DNA of 57,033 nucleotides from PVC group bacterium. GTDB taxonomy: Bacteria > Verrucomicrobiota > Kiritimatiellia > CAIKKV01 > CAITUY01. Positions 23,956-32,771 of this stretch are shown here, in pieces. Position numbers and translations under genes: made by a program. Numbering within the stretch: position 1 is the first letter of the stretch; the number at the start of each line of letters is the position of its first letter. The stretch is from positions 1 to 57,033 of the forward strand of contig CAMDCX010000009.1 of NCBI GenBank assembly GCA_945890715.1. Reading direction: 5' to 3'. The notes beneath the pieces are model-generated. The model was not told the DNA's origin. It was given only the letters and a program-made list of their open reading frames with translations, and ran no database searches.

Positions 23956-26510
23956 CTAATCTTCTCCTTCTTCTGAGCCCTGAACTTCATGAGTTCGAAC
24001 GCCGCGATGCTGAGCAGACCGGCCCCTATGCAAATCGCAATATCCACGGGATGCAAAACTGAAAACTTGAAGAGCTTCCGGAGGAACGGCACATTCAGGA
24101 TCAGCGTCAGGAACACGGTCGCCCCCCCAATCACCCACCACATGGCCGCATTGGGAACCCGCGCCATCTCAAACAGGGTTCGGGTCCGTGACCGGTTACT
24201 GATGATCAGGGCCAGGTTTGCCACAATCAACGTGGTGTAGGACAGCGCCCGCGACTCATCCGCAGACCGATCCAGTGTCCAGGAAATCCAGAATACCGCC
24301 AGCACCACCGCCAGCACGCTTAAGCCCTCCATCACGCTCACCCCCACGCTGCGAAGGCTGAACAACGGCTCGCCCGCCTTGCGGGGCGGCCGCTTCATCA
24401 GGTCTTTCTCTTCCGCTTCCGCCTCAAAAATAGTCGAACACGCCGGATCAATAATCAATTCCAAAAACAGGATGTGAACCGGCATCAGAACCAGCGGCCA
24501 ACCAAACAACACGGGAATCAGCGACATCCCGGCAATGGGCACATGGATCGCAAAAATATAAGCCACGGCCTTCCGAATATTGTCGAAAATCCGGCGTCCC
24601 ATCTTGACCGCCTCCACAATGGACGAGAAATCATCATCCAATAGCACCAGGGCCGACGATTCGCGCGCCACATCGGTTCCGCGTCCCCCCATGGCCACCC
24701 CAATATGGGCCGCCTTCAGTGCCGGGGCATCGTTGACCCCATCCCCCGTCATCGCCACAATTTCACCCGCCGCCTTGAAGGCTTGAACAATCCGAAGTTT
24801 CTGTTCAGGCACCACGCGGGCAAAAATGGTGACCTTCCGAATGCGGCGAGTGAGATCCTCGTCGCTCATCACGGCCAATTCCGGTCCGGTAATGAGGTCG
24901 CCCTCCTCCAGATTGATCTGCTTGGCGATATTCCGTGCCGTAACGGGGTAATCCCCGGTGATCATCACCACCCGGATTCCCGCTTCATGACAGACCGCAA
25001 TCGCCGCCGGAACTGTTGGCCGGATGGGATCAGCCAATCCCAGTAACCCGATGAATTCAAAGTCAAAATCATGCTGCTGATCCGGCAAGGCGCTCGGCTG
25101 AAAACGCGCCCGGGCCACTCCGAGAACCCGGTAGCCGTCCCGGGCCAGTGCATCGATCCGACCCGCCAGTTCGGCCTTCTGTTCCGCAGAAAAATGGCAG
25201 AGATCCGCAATCGCTTCCGGCGCCCCCTTGGCCGCAATCATGAATTCAGCGCTGGTTCTGGATTTCCAGACCTGTGAAATCGCCAGCATCTCGCGGGAAA
25301 GCGGATATTCACGCAGAAGTTCCCAGTCATCATGAAGATGTTCCGTTTTGGCCAAATAACGCCCGCCAATTTCATGAATGGCCTTTTCCATGGGATCGAA
25401 CGCATTGCGCTGACTGGCCAGGATCCCGTACTCCACCACTTCATGAAAGGATTCCGGAAGGGAGGACTCCCCTAGTTGTTTTACATCACAAAACGCACCG
25501 CCCGCATAGAGTTGCTCGACGGTCATGCGGTTCATCGTCAATGTCCCGGTCTTATCCGTACACAGAACCGTAGCCGAGCCGAGCGTTTCGATGGCCGGAA
25601 CGCGCCGCGCCAGGACGCGCTTGCGCGACATTCTCCAGGCGCCCAGCGCCAGAAAGATCGTCAGCACCACCGGAAATTCTTCCGGCAAGGTCGCCATGGC
25701 CAGCGTGATACCCGCCAGGACTCCCTGCAACCAGTCACCCCGGGTCAGTCCATACACCACCACCACCAGGGCGCAGAGCGACAATCCCACCACCGCCAGG
25801 CGGCGGACCATCCGGCCGGTTTCCTTTTGGAGCAGGGTCTCCTCCTGCTCCAGGCTTTTCAAGGCCTTCCCGATTTTTCCGATCTCGGTCTTCATTCCGG
25901 TTCCCTTGATCTCCGCCACCCCCTGCCCCTGAACCACCAGTGTCCCGGAGTACAGGAACGGCGTTTGATCGCCACCAGGTCGCGCCATCTCAAGGTCGAC
26001 AATCGACCCTTCGGCCATCATCTTGTGAACCGGCACCGATTCGCCGGTTAGAAGCGACTCATCCACCGAGAGACTCATGGAGGAGATCAGAACGGCATCG
26101 GCGGGAACGCGGTCGCCTTCCTGAAGCAAGACAATATCGCCGCGCACGACTTCCCGGCCCGCGATTTTCTGCTGTTCGCCGTCGCGAATCACCAGGGCAC
26201 GGGGACTGGAGAGGTCACGAAGCGCCTCCAGCGCCCGCTCGGTCTTGCGTTCCTGGTAGAGGGTGATCCCCATCACCACAAACACAAACCCCATGAGCAT
26301 CAGCGACTCCTGGATATCTCCAAGAACCAGGTAAATCAGGCCGCAGGCGACCAGCAGGAGAAACATCGGCTCCTTCACCACATCCAGCGCGATGGCAAAG
26401 ATGCTGCGTGGCTTGCTATGGGGAAGTTCGTTATAGCCTTCCGCACCCAGGCGTGTGGCCGCTTCAGTCGCAGAAAGCCCTGTGAGTGTCTTGATGTCGA
26501 GTGATGCCAT
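23952..26510 (-). CDS. cation-translocating P-type ATPase
   Basis: 852 residues. Actuator motif LTGES (154-158), phosphorylation site CTDKTGT (Asp319), nucleotide-binding KGAPE, and hinge MTGDGVNDAPAL are intact, with four N-terminal and six C-terminal membrane segments, the P2-type arrangement. The M4 motif is PEEFP (276-280) rather than the PEGLP of calcium pumps, placing it in a less characterised group of bacterial P2 ATPases; the ion cannot be named. It is the first gene of a minus-strand run that couples to the secreted protein and the sigma factor. A TTGACT -35 box lies upstream at 26565-26570, with a poor -10 box. Confidence 0.9.
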   Translation of the reverse strand: MASLDIKTLTGLSATEAATRLGAEGYNELPHSKPRSIFAIALDVVKEPMFLLLVACGLIYLVLGDIQESLMLMGFVFVVMGITLYQERKTERALEALRDLSSPRALVIRDGEQQKIAGREVVRGDIVLLQEGDRVPADAVLISSMSLSVDESLLTGESVPVHKMMAEGSIVDLEMARPGGDQTPFLYSGTLVVQGQGVAEIKGTGMKTEIGKIGKALKSLEQEETLLQKETGRMVRRLAVVGLSLCALVVVVYGLTRGDWLQGVLAGITLAMATLPEEFPVVLTIFLALGAWRMSRKRVLARRVPAIETLGSATVLCTDKTGTLTMNRMTVEQLYAGGAFCDVKQLGESSLPESFHEVVEYGILASQRNAFDPMEKAIHEIGGRYLAKTEHLHDDWELLREYPLSREMLAISQVWKSRTSAEFMIAAKGAPEAIADLCHFSAEQKAELAGRIDALARDGYRVLGVARARFQPSALPDQQHDFDFEFIGLLGLADPIRPTVPAAIAVCHEAGIRVVMITGDYPVTARNIAKQINLEEGDLITGPELAVMSDEDLTRRIRKVTIFARVVPEQKLRIVQAFKAAGEIVAMTGDGVNDAPALKAAHIGVAMGGRGTDVARESSALVLLDDDFSSIVEAVKMGRRIFDNIRKAVAYIFAIHVPIAGMSLIPVLFGWPLVLMPVHILFLELIIDPACSTIFEAEAEEKDLMKRPPRKAGEPLFSLRSVGVSVMEGLSVLAVVLAVFWISWTLDRSADESRALSYTTLIVANLALIISNRSRTRTLFEMARVPNAAMWWVIGGATVFLTLILNVPFLRKLFKFSVLHPVDIAICIGAGLLSIAAFELMKFRAQKKEKIR

Positions 26511-26663
26511 GCGTCCCTGCTTTTTCCCTTAGGTTTTCAGGAAGGTTAAGGCTCCAAAAAACAAAGTCAACTCGAATGAACTACAAATTCCAGCCTTAAA
26601 ATTGAAACGATCATGTCTTCGCCTTGCCCTTCGGCTGGCATTGTGGTTGAGTGTCCGGAACTT

Positions 26664-27860
26664 ATGACTTTGAAACTTCATCTCAAGCCGGGCCGCGACA
26701 TCCCGATTGTGCGCGGGCATCCGTGGATCATGTCTGGCGCCATCTCGCGCGCCGAGGGAAACCGCCAACTCGATGAGGCGGATATCATCGCCGCCAACGG
26801 CACCTTCATCGCCCGGGCCACCGTCCACCCCTCCTCCGATATCCGGGCCCGCGTCTTCTCAACCGAGCCGGGCGACCGACTGGACGCACCGGGCATCAAG
26901 GCCCGCCTCCAGCTGGCCATCGAGCGCCGCCAGCATTGGCTCCCGTGGGGATTGGACACCGCCGCCCGGCTGGTCTCTTCCGAGTGCGACGGCCTGCCGG
27001 GTCTGATTGTCGACCGCTATGCCGATGTGCTGGTGGTTCAACTCCTGACCGCCCCCTGGGAATCACGCCGGACGATCCTGATTGAAACCCTCCAAACTCT
27101 TCTGCATCCCAAAACCATTTGGGAACGATCCGATGTGGATATCCGCCGCCACGAGGAACTGGAACCCCGGAAGGGTCTTCTCGCAGGCGCGCCCCTGAGC
27201 GCCCCGATCCCGTTTCAGGAAAACGGGCTCCGGTTTCTGGCGGATGTTGAAAATGGCCACAAAACGGGTTTTTATCTGGATCAACGCACCAACCGGCAAG
27301 CCCTCTCCCAGTGGATTGGACAGCTCGGGAAACCCCGCGTGCTCAATGTGTTTGCCTACACCGATTCGTTCGGGATCTGCGCCCTGAACGCCGGTGCGAA
27401 AAGCGTGTTATCACTCGACTCCTCCACCTCCGCCAAGGAACTCGCCGACCACCAGCTGGCGCTGAATCCGGATTGTAACCCGGCAAAACGGGAATACCGG
27501 CTGGGTGACGCCTTTGAACTTCTCCGGCAACTCCGCGAAGAAAAGGCGCGCTTCGACCTCATCATCCTCGACCCGCCGAAGTTGGTCAGCCGGAAAGCCA
27601 AGATGCAGCAGGGCTTGCGGGCCTACAAGGATATCAATCTGCTGGCCTGCCAACTCATGAACGCAGGCGGCGTACTCTTCTCCTACTCGTGCAGCGGACT
27701 GGTGGATCGCGACCTGTTCGGCAAGGTGATCGAAGGGGCGGCGCGTGACGCCCGGCGAGCGGTTCAATTTCTGGACAATCTCGGCCAGCCTCCCGACCAT
27801 CCCCGCAAACCCGGCTTCCCGGAATCGGAATATCTCAAGGGCTTTGTGGTGGGGTTTTAG
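26664..27860 (+). CDS. RlmI-like 23S rRNA cytosine methyltransferase
   Basis: 398 residues from the ATG that matches the family N-terminus (MTLKLHLKPGRDIPIVRGHPW); an in-frame ATG at 26613 would add 17 unrelated residues, though a TAAAAT box 10 bases before it makes a short-leader start there conceivable. The N-terminal PUA domain is followed by a Rossmann methyltransferase (NVFAYTDSFGI, SLDSS, ILDPPKLV), and the catalytic cysteine lies in SYSCSG. RlmI methylates C1962 of 23S rRNA at position 5. The last 26 bases overlap the end of the convergent gene. Divergent from the P-type ATPase. Confidence 0.87.
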   Translation: MTLKLHLKPGRDIPIVRGHPWIMSGAISRAEGNRQLDEADIIAANGTFIARATVHPSSDIRARVFSTEPGDRLDAPGIKARLQLAIERRQHWLPWGLDTAARLVSSECDGLPGLIVDRYADVLVVQLLTAPWESRRTILIETLQTLLHPKTIWERSDVDIRRHEELEPRKGLLAGAPLSAPIPFQENGLRFLADVENGHKTGFYLDQRTNRQALSQWIGQLGKPRVLNVFAYTDSFGICALNAGAKSVLSLDSSTSAKELADHQLALNPDCNPAKREYRLGDAFELLRQLREEKARFDLIILDPPKLVSRKAKMQQGLRAYKDINLLACQLMNAGGVLFSYSCSGLVDRDLFGKVIEGAARDARRAVQFLDNLGQPPDHPRKPGFPESEYLKGFVVGF

Positions 27861-29130
27861 CCGCGTCCGGCATCTCCCGCAAGGATCGTTCCCTCGCCAG
27901 AGTAAGTAATGTATCCCACGCAGAGGCGGACTTGTCTGCTTTCACCCAGGCCTCATGATACAGGCGGGCCAGACGCTCATAGCCAGTAGCATAATTTCCC
28001 CCATCCAAACGGCGCCAGGATTCGCTCCAGCACAAATACCGGACAATACGCTCCTGCCTGCTGGCGGTATCCCAGGCCTTGATCTCGGCCTGAATCTGTT
28101 GTTTGAGGAATTCTTCAAAGCCCACATCCCCGCCTGTGTAATCAGGGAGCCGTTTCAATTCCGCAAAGGCGGCCTCCGCCTCCGTCTTCTTTCCAAAGGC
28201 ATGAAGATACATCACCGCCTCGCGCAGAAAATTGACCATAACCGCCCTGACTAGGGGATCCCCACTCGCCGCCTCGCTTGAATATCGCTGAATTCCCTTC
28301 ATCGCAATGTCCAGTCGGGGTGCCTGTTGATACACCCGCTGGGTGGGAGAAAAGGCCAACGCCCCTCCCTTCATCGTCTCAATCAGCCCCATCCACACCA
28401 GCCTGCTGCACCACGGTGAATCCGTCCGCTGATAGGGTCGTCCGCAGAAACCCCAATACAAGGCATGGGATTCGGGCAGGCGCCAGTCAAGCGGACCATA
28501 CGCCTCATCCACGGCCTTCATCTGGAGAGGATCAAGGCCTGCCGCCGCCAGACGTCGGGTCATTTCAGGGGAACCCGGGTTCACTCCCACCACCTCACCC
28601 ATCTCCCGGGCCCAGTTGATGCGGTAAAACAAGGTGGCCTCATCCCACTTGCCGCCCACCTTGTCATAAAACATCCAGCCGAGTTCCCAATACAACTTGG
28701 GATCGTGCGGATTGGAGGGAATCCCTTCATCACGAAGCAACCGAAGACCATTTCTGACCCAATGCCAGCGGTCGGCAGGATCGGCCAGAACCGCCGTGAT
28801 ATTGTAGGCCATATTCCAGGCATGGTAGGCCCACACTTCGGGATAGCGCGGCTGTAGCCGCGTAATCCAATCCGCCAACTGAGCGACCTCGAAAAAACGC
28901 CCCTCGTCCTGAAGATCAGACGCCCTCAGCCAGAGGATGTCGGCCAGAATGCCTCGAAATCCACCCAGGGCCACCGTGACAAAACGCACCCCGGCGGGAG
29001 CATCCGACCCGAGAACCGGGCCGCCTTCCCGCCCGTTACCCTCCCGGGAATGGGCCCCCATCCAGGCCGCCAACACCAGACAGAACACGGCAGAAAGGAT
29101 GATGAAAAAATGAGAACGCTTGAAGTTCAC
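27835..29130 (-). CDS. conserved membrane-anchored protein, unknown function
   Basis: 431 residues. One N-terminal membrane anchor (about 8-26), then a soluble part, probably extracytoplasmic and helical, with TPR-like character. The segment VALGGFRGILADILWLRA, then the aromatic-rich QLADWITRLQPRYPEVWAYHAWNMAYNIT, recalls a conserved family I have seen in Verrucomicrobia and Planctomycetes without an assigned role. It follows the nitroreductase gene by 6 bases on the same strand, and its end overlaps the RlmI-like gene tail to tail. Confidence 0.7.
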   Translation of the reverse strand: MNFKRSHFFIILSAVFCLVLAAWMGAHSREGNGREGGPVLGSDAPAGVRFVTVALGGFRGILADILWLRASDLQDEGRFFEVAQLADWITRLQPRYPEVWAYHAWNMAYNITAVLADPADRWHWVRNGLRLLRDEGIPSNPHDPKLYWELGWMFYDKVGGKWDEATLFYRINWAREMGEVVGVNPGSPEMTRRLAAAGLDPLQMKAVDEAYGPLDWRLPESHALYWGFCGRPYQRTDSPWCSRLVWMGLIETMKGGALAFSPTQRVYQQAPRLDIAMKGIQRYSSEAASGDPLVRAVMVNFLREAVMYLHAFGKKTEAEAAFAELKRLPDYTGGDVGFEEFLKQQIQAEIKAWDTASRQERIVRYLCWSESWRRLDGGNYATGYERLARLYHEAWVKADKSASAWDTLLTLARERSLREMPDAAKTPPQSP

Positions 29131-29136
29131 CTCAAA

Positions 29137-29646
29137 TCACCACGATTCCCGACGAACCACTTCCTCAAGCGTTTTCCGGCTTTTGGCACGAGCAGGCTCG
29201 GCAGGATGGCCAAGCGGCGTCATGGCTAATGGCTCGATCCCTTCCGGAAGATTCAGAATCCTCCGGACTTTCACGGGGTCAAACGCCCCGATCCAGCAGG
29301 TTCCAAGTCCCAGATCCGCCGCGCAAAGGGTCATATGATCCATGGCAATGGCGCCATCCACATCCGCGTAATTCTTACCATCGGTTCGAACCCAACCCCG
29401 GGCCGTTTCAACACAGACGACCAGAATCACCGGCACCTTCCAGAACCACTCGCGAGGATAGGCCACTCCCAGAGCGTGGCGCCGGTCTTCGGCCCGCAGT
29501 ACAAGGATATGAACCGGTTGCCGGTTCGCCGCAGAAGGCGCCAGACGTCCCGCCTCCAGCACGGCCTCCAGATCCTGCTCCGAGACAGGCTTGGTATCAT
29601 ACATACGAACACTGAACCGCTTTTTGACGAGATCAAGAAAGCTCAT
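29137..29646 (-). CDS. nitroreductase-family protein
   Basis: 169 residues, short for the family. The FMN-binding start KRFSVRMYDTKPV, the core LEAGRLAPSAANRQP and the C-terminal LGLGTCWIGAFDP mark the NfsA/BluB-like fold. The physiological substrate is unknown. It lies 12 bases after prmC in the same direction and may share its transcript. Confidence 0.85.
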   Translation of the reverse strand: MSFLDLVKKRFSVRMYDTKPVSEQDLEAVLEAGRLAPSAANRQPVHILVLRAEDRRHALGVAYPREWFWKVPVILVVCVETARGWVRTDGKNYADVDGAIAMDHMTLCAADLGLGTCWIGAFDPVKVRRILNLPEGIEPLAMTPLGHPAEPARAKSRKTLEEVVRRESW

Positions 29647-29658
29647 ACCTGTCTCCTT

Positions 29659-30510
29659 TTACCGGATTGCCTGCACCACGCGATCACGCCCACCCAGATC
29701 CTTGTGTACAACCATTTCACCAAATCCGCAACCCTTCAAAGTGTCCACAACCCGGATGGCCTGGTCAAAACCTATTTCAAGGAATAGGCGACCCCCGGGA
29801 CAAAGCACTTCAGCCGCCTGCTGAATCAGCCTCCGAATCAGATCCAGGCCATCGGTGCCACCATCAAGGGCGGACATCGGCTCATGCTCCCGGATATGCC
29901 GGGGCAGCCCCGCGCAATCCGCACTCGGAATATAGGGCAGATTAGCCACCACGGCCTGAAGGGATCCGGTCTCAAACCCCGTGAGCAAATCCCCCCGTTT
30001 CAAGGCAATCGCGGATCCGACCCGATTGGCCTCCGCATTTTCACCCGCGAGGGCCAATGCCGCCTCGCTCACATCCACGGCTACATAATTGACTTCCGGT
30101 CTGGCCAGAGCCAGGCTGATCACCACACATCCACTCCCCACGCCAATCTCCGCGACAGCAGGACGCCCGGCCGCCCAAAGGGCATCACAGGCCAGTACCG
30201 CATTGACGAGGGTCTCGGTGTCCGGACGGGGAATAAGCGCCCGCCCGTCGGTCTTGAACCGGTGCCCCATGAATTCCGTGTTCCCCACAACATACTGAAG
30301 GGGAACCCCGGCCCCCAGCCGCTTGATGCCATCCCGCAAGGCCGCCAACCGGTCTTCCGGAATCAGCGTTTCAAACCGGAGATAAAGTTGCAGACGGGGA
30401 CACTGGAGGACATGGCTCATCAGCTGCTCCATCACCAGGCGGGAATTCTCAACCCCTTTTCCGGCGAGGTAGTCGGCCCCCGACTGAAGGACTTCAAGCA
30501 GCTTCTTCAT
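29659..30510 (-). CDS. prmC: peptide chain release factor N5-glutamine methyltransferase
   Basis: 283 residues. It methylates the GGQ glutamine of release factors. The SAM-binding motif EIGVGSGCVVISLA and the substrate motif VANLPYIPS are present; the latter has Leu in place of the first Pro of NPPY, a variation tolerated in the family. The N-terminal helical domain is intact. It follows prfA with only 2 bases between, the usual prfA-prmC pairing. Confidence 0.93.
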   Translation of the reverse strand: MKKLLEVLQSGADYLAGKGVENSRLVMEQLMSHVLQCPRLQLYLRFETLIPEDRLAALRDGIKRLGAGVPLQYVVGNTEFMGHRFKTDGRALIPRPDTETLVNAVLACDALWAAGRPAVAEIGVGSGCVVISLALARPEVNYVAVDVSEAALALAGENAEANRVGSAIALKRGDLLTGFETGSLQAVVANLPYIPSADCAGLPRHIREHEPMSALDGGTDGLDLIRRLIQQAAEVLCPGGRLFLEIGFDQAIRVVDTLKGCGFGEMVVHKDLGGRDRVVQAIR

Positions 30511-30512
30511 TG

Positions 30513-31601
30513 TTAGCCGGACGCCATTTCCTTTTGGATCCGCAATTCCATATCATGATCCTGAAGCGTCTGGATCAACCCGTCAATCTCCCCCTCCATA
30601 AACCGGGCAAGGGTATAAATCGTGAAGTTGATTCGGTGATCCGTGAGGCGGTTCTGGGGGAAATTATAGGTCCGGATTTTCTCACTCCGGTCCCCGCTCC
30701 CGATCTGGGTCCGCCGCATCGCACCGCTCTTGGCCTCATCCTGCTGCCGCTGCCAGTCAAGAAGCCTGGCCTTCAACACATTCAGAGCCTTTTCCTTGTT
30801 CCGGTGTTGCGAGCGTTCATCCTGGCTCTGCGCCACCAGCCCGCTCGGAAGATGGGTGATCCGGATGGCGGAATAGGTGGTGTTCACTCCCTGCCCGCCC
30901 GGGCCGGACGAACAGAAAATATCCACACGGATATCGGAGGCGGGAATCTCAATATCATCCACCTCATCAACCTCCGGCAGAACGAACACCGTGGCCGCCG
31001 AGGTATGAATGCGTCCCGCGGACTCGGTTGCCGGAACCCGCTGTACCCGGTGGCACCCGGACTCATACTTCAGGACTTTGTAGGCCTGGCTTCCAGTGAC
31101 GGAAAACACCACTTCCTTGAAGCCGCCCATGCTGGAGGGGCTGGCGTCAATGATCGAGATCTTCCAGCCGCGCCCATCGCAAAACCGGCTGTACATCCGG
31201 AACAGGTCTCCGGCGAAAATCCCGGCCTCGTCGCCGCCCGTGCCGGCACGAATTTCCATGATGACATTCCGGTCATCGTTGGGATCGGGCGGAAGCAACG
31301 CCGCCAGAAGTTCCTTCTCGACCACCGGAAACGTTTTTTCAAGGCCGGCCACCTCTTCGGCAGCCAACGCCTTGAGATCGGGGTCGGCGTTCTCGGATGC
31401 CAGCAGGGCACGCTGTTCATCGAGGTCGCGCTTTACCCGGAAAAAAACATCCGCCTTGTCGAGAATCTTCCGGAGACGGGAATGATCCTTGGCGGCTTCC
31501 CTGAATTTCTTGGGATTCGCCGCCAGAGCGGGATTGGAGATGTTCGCCTCCAACTCCCTCATTCTCGCATCCAGCTTATCGATGTAGGCTTTTTCTATCA
31601 T
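30513..31601 (-). CDS. prfA: peptide chain release factor 1
   Basis: 362 residues from the ATG reading MIEKAYIDKL; an upstream TTG in frame is unlikely. The stop-codon recognition tripeptide PAT lies in RVPATESAGRIHTSA, and the hydrolysis motif GGQ in SSGPGGQGVNTT. It recognises UAA and UAG. It lies upstream of prmC, its modifying enzyme, and downstream of rpmE and a terminator. No Shine-Dalgarno sequence is obvious, and the start is only about 15-20 bases beyond the terminator hairpin. Confidence 0.95.
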   Translation of the reverse strand: MIEKAYIDKLDARMRELEANISNPALAANPKKFREAAKDHSRLRKILDKADVFFRVKRDLDEQRALLASENADPDLKALAAEEVAGLEKTFPVVEKELLAALLPPDPNDDRNVIMEIRAGTGGDEAGIFAGDLFRMYSRFCDGRGWKISIIDASPSSMGGFKEVVFSVTGSQAYKVLKYESGCHRVQRVPATESAGRIHTSAATVFVLPEVDEVDDIEIPASDIRVDIFCSSGPGGQGVNTTYSAIRITHLPSGLVAQSQDERSQHRNKEKALNVLKARLLDWQRQQDEAKSGAMRRTQIGSGDRSEKIRTYNFPQNRLTDHRINFTIYTLARFMEGEIDGLIQTLQDHDMELRIQKEMASG

Positions 31602-31618
31602 GGGAGACTGAAACAAAA

Positions 31619-31660
31619 GAAAAAAGGCTGGAATCCCCTTGGGGTTTCCAGCCTTTTTCT
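31619..31660 (-). terminator. rpmE terminator
   Basis: The minus strand has GGCTGGAAACCCC and GGGGATTCCAGCC (one mismatch) around a short loop, followed by a run of T's. The opposite strand also ends in five T's, so it may work in both directions. It separates rpmE from prfA. Confidence 0.85.
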
Positions 31661-31673
31661 GACGCCCGGTTGC

Positions 31674-31874
31674 CTACTTCTTCGCGTAGCGCTTCCGGAA
31701 CTGTTCCACACGCCCCTTGGCGTCCACCATGGCCGTACGGCCGGTATAGAACGGGTGACAGACGGAGCAGGTATTCACATGCATCGCCTTGTTCGTGGAC
31801 TTCACCTGCACAATGGTGCCACAGGCACAGGTAATCGTCGCATCTGTATAATCGGGGTGAGTATCCTTCTTCAT
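31674..31874 (-). CDS. rpmE: 50S ribosomal protein L31, zinc-binding form
   Basis: 66 residues, standard length. The four cysteines of the C+ type are present (ITCACG and NTCSVCHPFYTG), so zinc is bound. The ATG chosen gives the family start MKKDTHPDY. Its own promoter lies directly after trpA, and a strong terminator follows, so it can be expressed independently of the trp operon. Confidence 0.95.
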   Translation of the reverse strand: MKKDTHPDYTDATITCACGTIVQVKSTNKAMHVNTCSVCHPFYTGRTAMVDAKGRVEQFRKRYAKK

Positions 31875-31908
31875 AAAAATCAAACCTTCCTTCCAAAAAA
31901 GCCGCGTA

Positions 31909-31938
31909 CTTATACCCGAAATCCGATCCGCAATGCAA
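31909..31938 (-). promoter_or_regulatory. rpmE promoter
   Basis: On the minus strand TTGCAT (31933-31938), 18-base gap, TATAAG (31909-31914), about 35 bases before the rpmE ATG; the -35 box begins at the base next to the trpA stop. Confidence 0.55.
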
Positions 31939-32721
31939 TTACTTTTCTTTGCAATCCAGTGCCTGCCGGATTTCGCGGATCAGCGGGACAAGACGGTTTT
32001 CTGCAGCGGCCTTGACCAGAGCGCTCCCCACCACGACACCGTCAGCATGCCGGGCGGCCTCACGGGCCTGGTTCCCATTGCTGACACCAAACCCTGCGGC
32101 CACGGGTAAGTGGGTGTGGTTTTTCAGCCTGACGAGATGCCCGGCAACATCCTCGGCCACCCCGGCACGCGCTCCGGTAACGCCCTTGACCATGATGTAA
32201 TACACAAACCCGCGAGCCTCCTTCAGGATTTTTCCCAGTCGGGCATCCGGAGTGGTCGGAGCGATGAGGGAGATAAAATCAAGACCCACCGCGTCGAGAT
32301 GCACCCGGAACTCGCCGCTTTCCTCAAAGGGTAGATCCACCACCAGGAAAGCATCCACCCCCGCCGCGGCCGCATCCTTGGCCAGCTTCTCATACCCGTA
32401 GTTGAAAAACGGGTTCACATACCCGAACAGCACGATCGGTGTCTCAAAATCCCGGCGCAATCGTTTTGCCAGCGCCAAAACCGTGGCCACCGTGGTGCCC
32501 GCCGCCAGACTGCGTTGTCCGGCGGCCTGGATCACCGGGCCATCCGCCGTTGGATCCGAAAACGGCACACCGAGTTCCAGCACATCCACACCGTTCTCCA
32601 GCGCCATGCGGCAATCCCGTTCCGATCGTTCCAGATCCGGATCGCCAGCCACCAGAAATCCAACCAACGCCTTGCGATTCCCTTTACTTAAACGCTTAAA
32701 CGTCTCTTCAATCCGGCTCAT
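31939..32721 (-). CDS. trpA: tryptophan synthase alpha subunit
   Basis: 260 residues from MSRIEETF, which matches the family start; a start 18 codons upstream (32775) would overlap the trpB stop as ATGA but adds residues with no family match. It cleaves indole-3-glycerol phosphate to indole. Catalytic Glu and Asp are in ELGVPFSDPTADGP, and the phosphate loop is GFGVSNG and VVVGSAL. It is the last gene of the trpEGDCFBA operon. Confidence 0.95.
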   Translation of the reverse strand: MSRIEETFKRLSKGNRKALVGFLVAGDPDLERSERDCRMALENGVDVLELGVPFSDPTADGPVIQAAGQRSLAAGTTVATVLALAKRLRRDFETPIVLFGYVNPFFNYGYEKLAKDAAAAGVDAFLVVDLPFEESGEFRVHLDAVGLDFISLIAPTTPDARLGKILKEARGFVYYIMVKGVTGARAGVAEDVAGHLVRLKNHTHLPVAAGFGVSNGNQAREAARHADGVVVGSALVKAAAENRLVPLIREIRQALDCKEK

Positions 32722-32771
32722 GTCGTAATCACTTTCTCGGGCGCGACAAGTTCCGCGCTCCACATATTTCC

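Noticed and set aside
30510-32015. 501-codon plus-strand open frame across prfA, rpmE and trpA
   Set aside because: It is antisense to three well-supported genes and a terminator.
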